Origin: a virus
IMG/VR virus record: IMGVR_UViG_3300022891_000005
Span: 1 to 44,307 of that record
Length of the DNA stretch: 44,307 nucleotides
Strand: one strand, 5' to 3'
Shown here in pieces: positions 1-8,437 of the stretch (position 1 is the first letter of the stretch; the number at the start of each line of letters is the position of its first letter). Below the pieces are notes generated by a model. That model was not told the DNA's origin, did no database searches, and was given only the letters and a program-made list of their open reading frames with translations. Position numbers and translations under genes: made by a program.

Positions 1-13
1 GGAATACCAGGGC

Positions 14-499
14 ATGAGCACCCCCGACAAGACGTTGGTCATGCGCCCCGGCGCGCTCGTGGTCCGCACGCCGGCCGCGGCGCCCGCCCGGCCCACCCGC
101 GTCTACAGCGCCGGCTATCACCAGAAGCACGTACTCATGGCGGACATCGCGCGCATGGAGCAGGCAGGCGAGATCGAGCGCCTGCGCCGCAAGCCGCTCT
201 GGAATCAGGACGTTCAGCTCTGGGAGATCCCCGTGCGCGTCCTGCGCGAGCCGCGCAGGCGGATGTCCGCGCGCCGCAAAGCGGCCATCGTCGCCGGCAT
301 CGTGATCGCGTTCCTGGCCGGCATGTTCGCGGCCGGCTGGTGGCTGCTTACCGCGCTCAACACGGCAGCGTTCCTGACCTTCGCCGGCGCCGTGCTCGCC
401 GGCCTCGTGCTCCTGATGCTTGCCGGCCGGCGTTCAAGCGGGGGTGGAACGGTGACGGCGACCGCGGTAGCCGTGGCATCGGTGACGGTGCGCCGATGA
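14..499 (+). CDS. two-helix membrane protein, unknown function
   Basis: Encodes 161 aa. Residues 1-85 are polar and basic. Two hydrophobic helices follow at about 88-112 and 117-137, then a Ser/Gly/Thr/Val-rich tail. The ATG overlaps the stop of the gene that wraps around from 44094 (ATGA junction), so it is probably the last gene of the accessory operon that starts near 43.2 kb. A strong hairpin follows at 522-565. The family is not recognised. Small two-helix proteins accompany transfer genes in actinomycete plasmids (Spd proteins), which is a contextual hint and not a homology claim. Confidence 0.75.
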   Translation: MSTPDKTLVMRPGALVVRTPAAAPARPTRVYSAGYHQKHVLMADIARMEQAGEIERLRRKPLWNQDVQLWEIPVRVLREPRRRMSARRKAAIVAGIVIAFLAGMFAAGWWLLTALNTAAFLTFAGAVLAGLVLLMLAGRRSSGGGTVTATAVAVASVTVRR

Positions 500-521
500 C
501 GATCGATTGGGATTAGACGTA

Positions 522-565
522 GAAGAAGGGGCCCTCCCGCATCCACCGGGGAGGGCCCCTTCTTC
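522..565. terminator. bidirectional intrinsic terminator
   Basis: A perfect 17-bp inverted repeat (GAAGAAGGGGCCCTCCC and its complement) encloses a 10-base loop. It sits between the convergent genes ending at 499 (+) and 601 (-), so it can stop both the accessory operon and the late lysis operon. Confidence 0.9.
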
Positions 566-600
566 CGTGTCGGTCACCACGCCAACATGCGCAGCGTAGC

Positions 601-843
601 TCAGCGATTCTTCTTGAGCCAGGCCGTGAGCAGACCGGACACGCCGGCCGCAGCGGCGACCGCGGTACCGGCCCACCAGCCGGACCACGTCGAAGTGTCC
701 AAGTCGGTGAGCCAGGCGAGTACGCCGGTTGCGCCGACCGTCAACGCCCACTGGACGGCGATGCCGACCTTGGACTCCTTGGCCAGTGCGTGTGAGCCGT
801 CACCGTTCGGGCCCTGGTTGATCGGGTTACCCATGGTCATCAC
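601..843 (-). CDS. holin-like membrane protein
   Basis: Encodes 80 aa with two hydrophobic helices at about 27-45 and 55-75 and a basic C-terminal tail (LKKNR), the usual size and topology of a small class II phage holin. It is the last gene of the leftward lysis cluster, and its ATG overlaps the stop of the upstream gene (ATGA). Holin activity is inferred from size, topology and proximity to the endolysin. Three other small membrane proteins in the cluster are competing candidates. Confidence 0.65.
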   Translation of the reverse strand: MMTMGNPINQGPNGDGSHALAKESKVGIAVQWALTVGATGVLAWLTDLDTSTWSGWWAGTAVAAAAGVSGLLTAWLKKNR

Positions 844-1169
844 CTCTCGTAACAGCGATACGTCACGGCCAGATCATGCCATGCCTTGGCCGCTGCTTTG
901 CCGACCTCGCTCTCGGCCTCACTGAAGACGCGCTCCTGCGCCAGGAACACGCCGCACAGCCCGCGCCGATTAACCTCTGCCAACTGCTGCGCCTTTACGT
1001 CGGCCTCCGCCTGCGCTCGCCTGTCGTTCTCGATCGCGTTCTGCGTGAGGTTGAGGTTGACCACCACGGACAGTGCCGCGCTGGCCGCGGTGAGACCGAC
1101 CACCACTACCCAGGAGTACCAGCCGGGGTGACCGTGCTCGCGAAACCATCGCTTCAGCGGCACAGTCAC
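840..1169 (-). CDS. single-helix membrane protein of lysis cassette
   Basis: Encodes 109 aa from a GTG start in a GTGA overlap with the upstream gene. A basic N-terminus is followed by one membrane helix (about 19-38), then a charged helical stretch and a Cys pair near the end (C72 and C106 by my count). This N-in, single-helix plus extracellular coil topology recurs in actinophage lysis cassettes and could suit a spanin-like or holin-partner role. The function is not established. Confidence 0.65.
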   Translation of the reverse strand: MTVPLKRWFREHGHPGWYSWVVVVGLTAASAALSVVVNLNLTQNAIENDRRAQAEADVKAQQLAEVNRRGLCGVFLAQERVFSEAESEVGKAAAKAWHDLAVTYRCYER

Positions 1170-1447
1170 TCAGCTCCCGAGGATGCGCCAGGCGATGATT
1201 CCGATGACGCCGGCAAGGGAGCCTCCGGCAGCGATGCGGCCGTAGAGGCTGCTCCGCCGGAGCGCGCCTGCCAGAGCTGCAACAGGCCGGGGGCGCCGAT
1301 AAGTATTCCCGCCACGTACAGCGCCGTGTCGTTCGGATGGGGTGGCGGATCGAAGAACACGCCCGCCTGGCGGAACATGATCAGCCACCCTCCCACCCAT
1401 GCCACCGTGTCGCGCAGAAGCGTGGGCAGTCCAGGTCGCATGGTCAC
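1166..1447 (-). CDS. putative holin, possible overlapping-frame C-terminus
   Basis: Encodes 93 aa. It starts with GTG at 1447, seven bases after GGTGG; ATG 1441 is an alternative. Two hydrophobic segments (about 13-30 and 42-60) are followed by a low-complexity Ala/Ser/Pro tail. The -/+1 overlapping frame (1170-1451) is also open, and its last 20 residues form a convincing hydrophobic helix, so a frameshifted or nested product is possible. It lies directly downstream of the endolysin. The holin label rests on context and topology. Confidence 0.55.
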   Translation of the reverse strand: MTMRPGLPTLLRDTVAWVGGWLIMFRQAGVFFDPPPHPNDTALYVAGILIGAPGLLQLWQARSGGAASTAASLPEAPLPASSESSPGASSGAE

Positions 1448-1491
1448 TCATGATCCACCTTACGGGGGAGAGGAAGTATCGGATCAGCAGC

Positions 1492-2361
1492 TCAGGAAGT
1501 CGGGTCTACCGGCTGGAGTTCCTTCAGCTCAGCCAGCAACTCCGCCGCCCGGGCGTCGATCTGCGCGGCCAGGATCTCGCGATCGTTATCGTCCATCTGG
1601 ACGTTCGCGAGGATCTTCTCTGCGGTGGCCTGCGTCTTCGCGACCGCGGCCAGAATCTGATTGCGGCGCGCGTCGGTGTACTGGATCCAGGTCTCCCACG
1701 GAAGGGAGCGCTCAGGATCGGCAGCGTCCTTGATCCTGCGAGCCATGAGCTGCTTGACCACCTCAGCAGCAACCTCGGAAGCGTCCATGTCGTCGTCCTT
1801 GTCGTCGATGAAGCCCGCTTCCTTGCTCACCAAGGCAATGAAGCGGGACCACGGGAAAGACTTCCCGGGGTCGGTGTGCGTGCCGCCGTCCTGCGGGAAC
1901 GCTTGCGTGATGTCCGCGTGACCGCAGAAGCCCTTCACGCCGGCAGCGACCTGCGCGGCGCTGAGCTTGCGGATCGGAATGTTCCACTTCCGCGCGTCCC
2001 GCGCTGCCTGCCTGGCCGCCTGCCGCAGAAGCGCGGCGTGGTACTCGTCGTCCCAGGTGCCGGCGCGCTTGACGGTAGTGCACAGCTCATGGTGGATGCC
2101 GCGCTTGTTGCCCTGCGCGCGGGCGGTGTGCGCCTGATCCGCGGTGTGCACGCACTGAACAGTGGAGTTCGAGTCATGGAAGTAGTGCGCGCTCGTGCCG
2201 TCGGTGCGGCGCGCGTCGTACGCGGCGCCGTCTTCCGCGGATTCCGGCCGCGCGCTGCCCTCGGTCGTGTGGATGACCACCAGTTGGACGGCGCTTCGGT
2301 TGGCGTTCGTCCAGGACTTCGGCGGGATCCAGAGGAGGTCCGGGTACTCGATGGACTTCAC
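1492..2361 (-). CDS. endolysin, N-acetylmuramoyl-L-alanine amidase (Amidase_2/PGRP type)
   Basis: Encodes 289 aa. An amidase_2-like fold occupies about residues 8-175. The first Zn-ligand motif is VVIHTTEG (H31), with the downstream GFCGHADIT and THTDPGKSFPW segments holding the later His/Asp ligands. It cuts the MurNAc-L-Ala bond of host peptidoglycan for release. After a D-rich linker (DDKDDDMD) the C-terminal 90 residues are helical and charged and may bind the wall or oligomerise. No signal peptide is visible, so export should depend on the adjacent holin-type proteins. The ATG is preceded by a small membrane gene overlapping by ATGA. Confidence 0.92.
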   Translation of the reverse strand: MKSIEYPDLLWIPPKSWTNANRSAVQLVVIHTTEGSARPESAEDGAAYDARRTDGTSAHYFHDSNSTVQCVHTADQAHTARAQGNKRGIHHELCTTVKRAGTWDDEYHAALLRQAARQAARDARKWNIPIRKLSAAQVAAGVKGFCGHADITQAFPQDGGTHTDPGKSFPWSRFIALVSKEAGFIDDKDDDMDASEVAAEVVKQLMARRIKDAADPERSLPWETWIQYTDARRNQILAAVAKTQATAEKILANVQMDDNDREILAAQIDARAAELLAELKELQPVDPTS

Positions 2362-2498
2362 TGCATCAGCTCCGCGAGAGAGCCTGCGGCCAGGAAGGCG
2401 ACGGCGAGCGCCAGCAGATTGACGCGAGAAGCGCTCACGAAAGCAGCCACCAGGCCGAGCACGACGGCAATCAGGTACAGGAATACGGCGATGGTCAT
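2358..2498 (-). CDS. small two-helix membrane protein upstream of endolysin
   Basis: Encodes 46 aa and is almost wholly hydrophobic (MTIAVFLYLIAVVLGLVAAF then a second helix). I chose ATG 2498 because GGAAAGGAAG precedes it at good spacing; the in-frame ATG farther upstream would add a basic, non-conserved-looking stretch. Its stop overlaps the endolysin start (ATGA), so the two are translationally coupled. It is a holin or antiholin candidate by position. Confidence 0.7.
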   Translation of the reverse strand: MTIAVFLYLIAVVLGLVAAFVSASRVNLLALAVAFLAAGSLAELMQ

Positions 2499-2529
2499 GA
2501 GTCTTCCTTTCCCCGTGCAGCGTACGGGA

Positions 2530-3015
2530 TCACGCGAGCGTGGGCGCCCACGAGAAATCAGCCGCATCGCCCACGCGGTAGACGTTCAGCGTGCACGGCG
2601 CCGTGCCGGACGCGCCGATGGATACCGTGTAGCCGGCCGTTCCGTTCATGGTCAGGCATAGCGCCGCGGCGACGGCGCTGCCGCCGACCTGGAAGTAGCC
2701 GGTGTAGTGCGTGCCGTGCACGGCGCCGGTGGCGATCAGGGTGCGCCATCCGTCCAACTGCTGCCCGCCAGTGTTCGTCTTGCGCACCCGGAACAACGGC
2801 GAGTTGGTCCCGGTGGATACCGAGGCGGGACCGGTCGCGATGAACTTGTACGCCGTGTTCGCCTCGTAGGTGGCTGAGCCGATCGTCAGCACGGCAAGCT
2901 CGGTCGTGCCGACGGTAGGGCCGGCCGAGCCGGTGAGCGCGCCGCCGGCCACCCAGCGGACGCGGTCGTACTCGTCGAGGTCGGTGGGGTAGACGATGTC
3001 TCCGACGGCAACCAT
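2530..3015 (-). CDS. putative minor tail/structural protein
   Basis: Encodes 161 aa rich in G, T, A and V with alternating beta-strand patterning and few charges, typical of a phage beta-sandwich virion protein. The ATG at 3015 shares one base with the stop of the large tail gene (TGATG), which decides the start over an in-frame ATG at 3039. It lies between the main tail protein and the lysis genes, where minor tail and receptor-binding accessory proteins usually sit. The function is inferred from position. Confidence 0.6.
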   Translation of the reverse strand: MVAVGDIVYPTDLDEYDRVRWVAGGALTGSAGPTVGTTELAVLTIGSATYEANTAYKFIATGPASVSTGTNSPLFRVRKTNTGGQQLDGWRTLIATGAVHGTHYTGYFQVGGSAVAAALCLTMNGTAGYTVSIGASGTAPCTLNVYRVGDAADFSWAPTLA

Positions 3016-5834
3016 CAGGGCCTCGCTCTCATGCCCCATCGGGCGGGTAGGAATATCTGGATCGGCTCGCCGGCGTCGAGCGACTTCACGATCCCGTTCA
3101 CGCTGCGCGTGACCGTGGCCGTCTGGTCATACGGGCCGGATCCGCTCACCGAGCCCATGCTGGTCACGGTGATCAGCTCACCGGCGATGAGCACTGAGTA
3201 CGGCTCGGCCGTGGTGCCCCAATGCTCCCGGACGTCCGAGGAGGAGAAGGTCAGGGAGGTGGCCGTCGAGTTGACACCGGTTTTCAGTGTCGTATATTTC
3301 GCGCCGTAACGCCGTGCAGACAGCCCGTAGACGCCGGTGAGGTAAGGCCCGTATGGCGTCAGGTTGAAGTCGATCGTGCGCGTGATGTTGGAGATCATCT
3401 CCGTGTAGCCGCGCACGATCTCCGTCGTCACCGTCGGCCCCCCGGCGTACACCGGCAGGTTCGACAGGATGAACGGCCGGCCGAGATCCAGCCAGGCAGC
3501 ATCGTCGACGGTCACCTCGGAGCGGTGCAGTTCGAGCGTGGCTACCGAGAACCGGAGTTCGTCCCACGTCCCCAGGAGCACCTCGCGCTGTGCAAGAGGG
3601 ATGAGTTGTCTATCCTCGCTCGCGTTGCGCGGGATGGAGACGTCGAACAGGCCAACGCCGTCGGGATCGTCCTCCCTCGGGTTGACGTTGTTCGGGCCTT
3701 CCTCCTTGACCCATCGGCCGAAGGAGCCGTCAGCGCGCGTGATCGTCACGTCGTTGCGGATGTCCCGGTTCTCCCGCGGTCGCAGCGAGCCGGAGAAGAC
3801 GTGAGCCGCGTAGTCCAGCGTGGGCCCGGAGCGGTTGAGCAGGGAGTAGTACGAACGGATCGCGAGACCGAGCTTGTCCCGCGGCGCGTGCAGGATGCCG
3901 CCGTCGATGTCCGCGCACTCCTGGAACAGGTCCATCGGGAACAGCAATCCCTGCGCCCCCATCGTCGGCGTCTGATCCTCACCGTCGATGGAGTCCGGAC
4001 CGATCCACCAGAACGGGATACCTAGCTCGGCGGCCAGCCGCATGGCGCGGTCGCGGGCGTTCTCGCCGACGTAGCCGTTCGTGCTCATGGTGAAGTCGGC
4101 GCCGGTGAATTCGAGATCTTCGCGCGAGAGCGCGACGTGGGCGATCTGGAGGTCGCTCTTGCCGGTGAACGGCCAGGAGATCCAGGACGAAGCGCGCCCG
4201 GACGTGCCGGCGAACGATCCCGTCATGCCGTACAGTACCGGCGCGCCGACCGCGTACCAGCCCCACTCGAAGTTGACGTTTTGGTCCATGAGTAGCCGCA
4301 TGGCGATCCACTGATTCGGCTCGGCGCCGGCCCCGAACGATGCGTTCGAGAAGAACAGCGAGGTGCCGTTACGGTCGAACAGCTCCATGGAGTAGTTCGT
4401 GGTGGAGACGTTGAAGGTCGCCTTGTAGACGGTGCCGCCCCGGTAGTAGATGGAGAAGATCTCCCGGTTGGCCGCGGGGATGGCATCGAACTTGAAGTAG
4501 AACAGCGCGAAACTCTGCGCGCTCACCGCGCCGGTCGTGACGGCCACGCCGGACGCGTACCCGTCATCGTCGGTGAAGCCGAGCGCGCCGGCCGAGCCGG
4601 GCAGATCAGGCGCGGTGCCGAACGCCGCGGACTTCATGTAGCCGGTCTTGCCGACATAGGCACCGATCGTGGTGGCGCCCAGGTCGCTCTCCATCGGCCA
4701 GTACCCATCCATGGCATACCGGGTGAGGTTGCGATAGATCGGCGAGCGCAGCGGCTTCTGGCCGGACATCAGGCGCTCAGCCACCGAGGATGCGCTGATG
4801 TTGACTACGACGTCCGTGCCGGTCGTGTCCCACTCTGAGGGAAACTCGGGGATTTCACCATGAAACCGGTAGTCCGCGTCGGTGATCTCCGCGCTCGCCG
4901 CGAGGGCCCAGGTATTCGGCGAGGCGAGGCCGTCGGACCAGGAGGTGGTACCGGACGCCTGCGCCGTCGCGTCCATCCGTGCGACCACCGTGCCGGCGAT
5001 GCCGTTGCGCAGCTCGAACGAATAGATCCTGCCCGTGAACGGATCGGCGTTGAAGGAGGTGGCGAAGATGCCACGACCTCCGGCGTTACCGGTCGTGCCG
5101 ACTTCAAGCGGCGCGTTCGAGGCGAAGATGCTGGTGGTACCGGTGGTGCCGGTGATCGTGGAGCCGAGCTGCGTCCAGGTGCCGTTGATCGAGGTGGACG
5201 TGTAGAAGGTGAGCGCGTACTGGCCGGCGCCGTTGTTGACGTCCAGCGTTGCGCGGAACGCCTGCCGGCCGCGGCCGGCGATGGTGGCTGTACTGCGCTG
5301 CACGATGCGGCCGCTCACTGCGCCGTTCGTGGACCAGATGAGCATCAGGTAGCCGTGCTGGTCCGTGCAGAAGGCCCATGCTCGCTGATCCACGCTGATG
5401 ACGTACTTGCCGGCCAGGACGTGGCCGAGCCGGCCGTACCAGTCGTCCGCCTCAGCGTCGATGCGGATATCGATGTCACCGGTGATATCGAGGCTGGCCT
5501 TGTCCGCGGTCCACGCGCGGGCCCCGTCGTAGTCGCGGGTGCCCGGTGTGTTCGTATCGGTGAGCCGCAGGCTGGTCCCGGCCTGCGTGATCGAACACCG
5601 GTATGGCGTGTAGAGGCCAAGGAGGCGGTAGTACGGGGACAGCGGGTTGCGGTTGGAGTAGCGGCCGTCCAGGTTGTCCAGGTAGAAGGAGGCGACGTCA
5701 GAGGCGATGTTCGCCTGCTCCGCCGAGGAGCCGCGGGTGATCCGGACGTCGCGACCGAGGCCACGCGTGTCGGAGGTGACCGCGGTCCATGCACCATCGA
5801 TCTTGATCTCTTGCTTGATCGCCTGAAGCGCCAT
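3015..5834 (-). CDS. large minor tail/baseplate-type protein
   Basis: Encodes 939 aa, directly after the tape measure and overlapping its stop by one base (TGATG). That overlap fixes ATG 5834 (MALQAIKQEIKIDG) and rules out the longer in-frame extension. The N-terminus resembles tail-hub proteins. Residues about 120-330 and 410-600 have repeated beta patterns with aromatic and Gly residues of the concanavalin/LamG type, suggesting carbohydrate contact. The C-terminus carries an IAGELITVTSMG...VTRSVNG module also seen in the connector at 10784-11818. The likely role is the tail tip, with glycan or receptor binding. Domain limits are estimates by eye. Confidence 0.8.
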   Translation of the reverse strand: MALQAIKQEIKIDGAWTAVTSDTRGLGRDVRITRGSSAEQANIASDVASFYLDNLDGRYSNRNPLSPYYRLLGLYTPYRCSITQAGTSLRLTDTNTPGTRDYDGARAWTADKASLDITGDIDIRIDAEADDWYGRLGHVLAGKYVISVDQRAWAFCTDQHGYLMLIWSTNGAVSGRIVQRSTATIAGRGRQAFRATLDVNNGAGQYALTFYTSTSINGTWTQLGSTITGTTGTTSIFASNAPLEVGTTGNAGGRGIFATSFNADPFTGRIYSFELRNGIAGTVVARMDATAQASGTTSWSDGLASPNTWALAASAEITDADYRFHGEIPEFPSEWDTTGTDVVVNISASSVAERLMSGQKPLRSPIYRNLTRYAMDGYWPMESDLGATTIGAYVGKTGYMKSAAFGTAPDLPGSAGALGFTDDDGYASGVAVTTGAVSAQSFALFYFKFDAIPAANREIFSIYYRGGTVYKATFNVSTTNYSMELFDRNGTSLFFSNASFGAGAEPNQWIAMRLLMDQNVNFEWGWYAVGAPVLYGMTGSFAGTSGRASSWISWPFTGKSDLQIAHVALSREDLEFTGADFTMSTNGYVGENARDRAMRLAAELGIPFWWIGPDSIDGEDQTPTMGAQGLLFPMDLFQECADIDGGILHAPRDKLGLAIRSYYSLLNRSGPTLDYAAHVFSGSLRPRENRDIRNDVTITRADGSFGRWVKEEGPNNVNPREDDPDGVGLFDVSIPRNASEDRQLIPLAQREVLLGTWDELRFSVATLELHRSEVTVDDAAWLDLGRPFILSNLPVYAGGPTVTTEIVRGYTEMISNITRTIDFNLTPYGPYLTGVYGLSARRYGAKYTTLKTGVNSTATSLTFSSSDVREHWGTTAEPYSVLIAGELITVTSMGSVSGSGPYDQTATVTRSVNGIVKSLDAGEPIQIFLPARWGMRARP

Positions 5835-7462
5835 CAGTGCGGCCGTCCCAGCGCGGCCTGAACGCTGCCGCCGAAGCGGTGATTCACGATCTCGCGTTGC
5901 GGGTCCAGGAGCTGCTCGGCCAAGATCCGGCCGTCCAGCATGAGGCGGAACAGGAGCGGCTGCCCGCCGAGGCGATCCGCGGCGCGCTGCGCAAACCGCA
6001 TGGAATCGGGATTGGACCACACGCGACCACCCGGCGCGATCTGAGCGAGTTCCGGCCCGTGCTCACCGACCCAGGTGAGGCCGTTGCGGACGCCACCGGA
6101 TGCCGCGCCGGAGATGCCGCCGGCGGCGCGGCGGGAGAGGATCTTGCCCACGCCCACGGCCGCGGTCCCCACGGTCGTATAGACCTGGCGGATCCGGACC
6201 GTCACGTCCACGTCATCGATGGACTTGAGTTCGGCGTTGACCTTCTTGCTGAACTCGGCGAACTTCTGCCGGGCAGAGTGCAGCTTGCCGCCGATGCCGG
6301 GGATCCAGCCGAATGCTTCGTCAGCGCCGGCCAGGAGGAGCTGGAAGAACTTCATGAACACGGTCATCAGGCCGACGATGACCGGCCGGACCACGGAGTA
6401 CATGCTGGTGAGCGCGGCGATAAGCTGACCCACGAACCGGATGCCGTGCTGGAGCAGATTCAGGAAGTCGTTCCAGAACAGGTTGGCGTCATCGCCCTGG
6501 CTGCCGATCGTGTCGAACATATCCGTCAGCGCCTGGCCGATGCCGGGCAGCTCATCGGCCAAGGTCTCCACCAGTGGCTCGCTGGCCTTGGCGAAGCGCT
6601 CCAGCCCGGGGATCAGGTTCTGCAGAAAGCCGGTCAGGCCCTGGCTGCCAAGTTTGTCCGCGGCCGGCGCCAGCGCCGCGCCGATCCTGTCGGATGCGCT
6701 GGCCGCCTGATCGGCGACGTTGTTCATACCGTCGAAGAGCTTCTGCGTGGGCAGCTCGAACCACTCGCCGTAGTCCTTACCGATGTCCTTGAAGCGCTGC
6801 TTGAGATCCTTCAGTCCCTCTTTGAGCTTCGGATCGTTCTTGATCGCCAAGGAGAATCCGGCGCCGATCGCACCGGTACCGAACGAGGTGAGCAGAACCG
6901 AGGAGATCGCAGCGCCCAACGTGGGCAGCAGCACGGTGACGAGTCCGCCGACGGTGAACGCCTTGGCGATGATGGTCAACGCGTCGCCGGAGAAGAACGA
7001 GGTGAAGCCCGCGCCGAGCGCTCCGGTGATCTTGTCCTGGATGTTCTTGCCGATCTCACCCAGACGGCCCATCAGCGACTTCTTGTCCACGTCCACATCG
7101 ACCTGCACGCGCTCACGGCCACCGAGCCCGCCACTGCGCGAGGAGGATTCCGACGATGAGCCTCCGGCGAACCGGCCGCGGGAGTCGCGTAGCCGGCCGT
7201 TGACGTCGCGGGTGAGACGCTCGGTCACGCGCTCGGAGATGCGCCGGCTCACCGAGTCGCCGATGGAGTCACCCATCCGGGCAATATCACCGCCGGAGTT
7301 GGCCGCCTCCCGCTGCACCCCCTCACGCATCGAGCGGCTGAAGTTGGTGGAGACGTCCTCTCCCATCTCACCGCCAAGATTGCGCGCGTCCTGGCGAATC
7401 TGCGCGAAGACGGCGCGCGTGTCGTTGCGCGCCTTGACGATGATCAAGACTTCATTCGGCAT
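5834..7462 (-). CDS. tape measure protein
   Basis: Encodes 542 aa, short for a siphophage tape measure. At about 1.5 angstrom per residue it predicts a tail near 80 nm. A helical charged N-terminus is followed by a Ser/Gly/Arg linker (95-115), hydrophobic membrane-active segments (about 150-205 and 340-380) and a C-terminal GLTWVGEHGPELAQIAPGGR motif typical of tape measures. It starts inside the end of the frameshifted chaperone frame, the classic gene order. It sets tail length and is thought to help DNA cross the envelope. Confidence 0.92.
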   Translation of the reverse strand: MPNEVLIIVKARNDTRAVFAQIRQDARNLGGEMGEDVSTNFSRSMREGVQREAANSGGDIARMGDSIGDSVSRRISERVTERLTRDVNGRLRDSRGRFAGGSSSESSSRSGGLGGRERVQVDVDVDKKSLMGRLGEIGKNIQDKITGALGAGFTSFFSGDALTIIAKAFTVGGLVTVLLPTLGAAISSVLLTSFGTGAIGAGFSLAIKNDPKLKEGLKDLKQRFKDIGKDYGEWFELPTQKLFDGMNNVADQAASASDRIGAALAPAADKLGSQGLTGFLQNLIPGLERFAKASEPLVETLADELPGIGQALTDMFDTIGSQGDDANLFWNDFLNLLQHGIRFVGQLIAALTSMYSVVRPVIVGLMTVFMKFFQLLLAGADEAFGWIPGIGGKLHSARQKFAEFSKKVNAELKSIDDVDVTVRIRQVYTTVGTAAVGVGKILSRRAAGGISGAASGGVRNGLTWVGEHGPELAQIAPGGRVWSNPDSMRFAQRAADRLGGQPLLFRLMLDGRILAEQLLDPQREIVNHRFGGSVQAALGRPH

Positions 7463-7676
7463 CGTCGGTCACCTCCTCTCCCTTACCGAGCCTGATGATC
7501 TCCAGTAGCCGCAATCCGCTGGCGTCCATGGCGAGGATCTCTTCCGGCAACTTGTTCCACCGGTCGCAGAGGGCGATCACCGTCTCCGCGTGGCTAAGTT
7601 CGATGGGCTTCTCTACGCGACTGCCATCGGCAGCAATGCCTCCGGGAACGGTTCGCCAGAGGTGGAGTCTTTTCCC
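7452..7676 (-). CDS. tail assembly chaperone, -1 frameshift extension
   Basis: There is no independent start. Reading in the -1 frame from the GGGAAAA heptamer at 7676-7670 gives 72 residues, including EKPIELSHAETVIALCDRW and ending GKGEEVTDDAE at TGA 7454-7452. The tape-measure ATG (7462) lies inside this end. Fused to the first 117 residues of the upstream chaperone it would make a protein of about 189 aa, the equivalent of the lambda G-GT fusion. The frame is open through the full overlap, and the heptamer is in the correct codon phase (G GGA AAA). Confidence 0.85.
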   Translation of the reverse strand, partial: GKRLHLWRTVPGGIAADGSRVEKPIELSHAETVIALCDRWNKLPEEILAMDASGLRLLEIIRLGKGEEVTDDAE

Positions 7677-8020
7677 AGGTCACGGTCACCCTTGACGCTC
7701 ATGATCACGTCTACCCAGGTGAGCACGAGGTCCAGCGCGACGTCCGCGTCCAGCATGAGTAAGCCATCGACGGTCGGAGGGATCTCCGTGCCGTCCTCGT
7801 CCGCCAGGTCCCACGACTCGATCCGGTCGGTAAAGACGGTGAGGAGGTCGCGCACGCGGCTGAGCACAGCGCCGCCGCCGGTGCGCGCCAATTCGGCCTC
7901 CTCGCCGACCTCCATGAGCGTGCCGAGGCTGGCTGATCGGCAGCGCACGGTGGCGCCGAAGAGGTCATGGCCCTCTTCGAACTGGAGCGTGAGGATCTTC
8001 CGCTTGACGATGAAGGCCAC
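7613..8020 (-). CDS. tail assembly chaperone (zero-frame product)
   Basis: Encodes 135 aa, the G-like partner of the frameshifted pair. It is mixed alpha/beta, acidic in the middle (GEEAELART, WDLADEDGTEIPP) and lies between the tail-tube gene and the tape measure, where siphophages carry this chaperone. It is thought to coat the tape measure and recruit tail-tube subunits. The slippery heptamer falls at codons 116-117, leaving 18 unique C-terminal residues in the short form. Confidence 0.88.
   Translation of the reverse strand: MAFIVKRKILTLQFEEGHDLFGATVRCRSASLGTLMEVGEEAELARTGGGAVLSRVRDLLTVFTDRIESWDLADEDGTEIPPTVDGLLMLDADVALDLVLTWVDVIMSVKGDRDLGKDSTSGEPFPEALLPMAVA
7670..7676 (-). promoter_or_regulatory. 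programmed -1 ribosomal frameshift site
   Basis: The minus strand reads GGGAAAA with GGA and AAA as zero-frame codons 116 and 117 of the chaperone (start 8020), which matches the canonical X XXY YYZ slippery pattern. A downstream stimulator was not folded. Confidence 0.85.
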
Positions 8021-8023
8021 GGG

Positions 8024-8431
8024 TTACGACCAAGCAGGGACGGTGCCATCGGCCAGAGAGCCGGGGGCCGTCCAGACCAGCGAGCCGTCCTGCGCACGCG
8101 TGAGCTGATAGTCGGTGAACAGGACTTCGTTCGCGAGCGTCTGGCCGGAGATCGCGATCGACATGGTCCGCGCCACGCTCGTACTCGAAACCGTCTTGAG
8201 AACGGCGTGGCTCTTGCCGGCTGCATCGTTGAACACGCCGTTCAGCGTGGTCGAGAAGTCTGCCAGGAGGAGGAGTCGCTCGATGGCGCTCTTGTCGATG
8301 CCGGTGACGTCCTGCACGGCGCGCGGCGTGGAGAAGTTGAAGTTGGTGACGTCGTTCCTGATGTCCTGCACGGAGCCCGAGGAGTCATCCACGCTGAGCG
8401 TGGTCCACCCGAGGCCGGTTTCCTTGCTCAT
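8024..8431 (-). CDS. tail tube-like protein (short paralogue)
   Basis: Encodes 135 aa from ATG 8431 (MSKETGLG), preceded by GGAAGGG; a TTG at 8437 is in frame but too close to the SD. It is a paralogue of the 9218-9949 product. Both start with MSK/VSK..GLG and share FNDAAG[KQ].H.VL and RA[QE]DGSL followed by a W near the end. This is a single beta-rich domain of the size of a major tail protein. Its position just upstream of the chaperone makes it a strong candidate for the main tube subunit. Confidence 0.72.
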   Translation of the reverse strand: MSKETGLGWTTLSVDDSSGSVQDIRNDVTNFNFSTPRAVQDVTGIDKSAIERLLLLADFSTTLNGVFNDAAGKSHAVLKTVSSTSVARTMSIAISGQTLANEVLFTDYQLTRAQDGSLVWTAPGSLADGTVPAWS

Positions 8432-8437
8432 GATCAA

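Noticed and set aside
5834-6020. N-terminal extension of the 939-aa tail protein
   Set aside because: The extra 62 residues are Arg/Pro/Ala-rich shadow of the tape measure; the TGATG junction and sequence start at MALQAIKQE are better.
5837-7159. Long plus-strand frames opposite the tape measure, capsid and tail genes
   Set aside because: They mirror codon-position GC bias of the real minus-strand genes, lack SD sites and give Arg/Gly/Val-rich low-complexity proteins.
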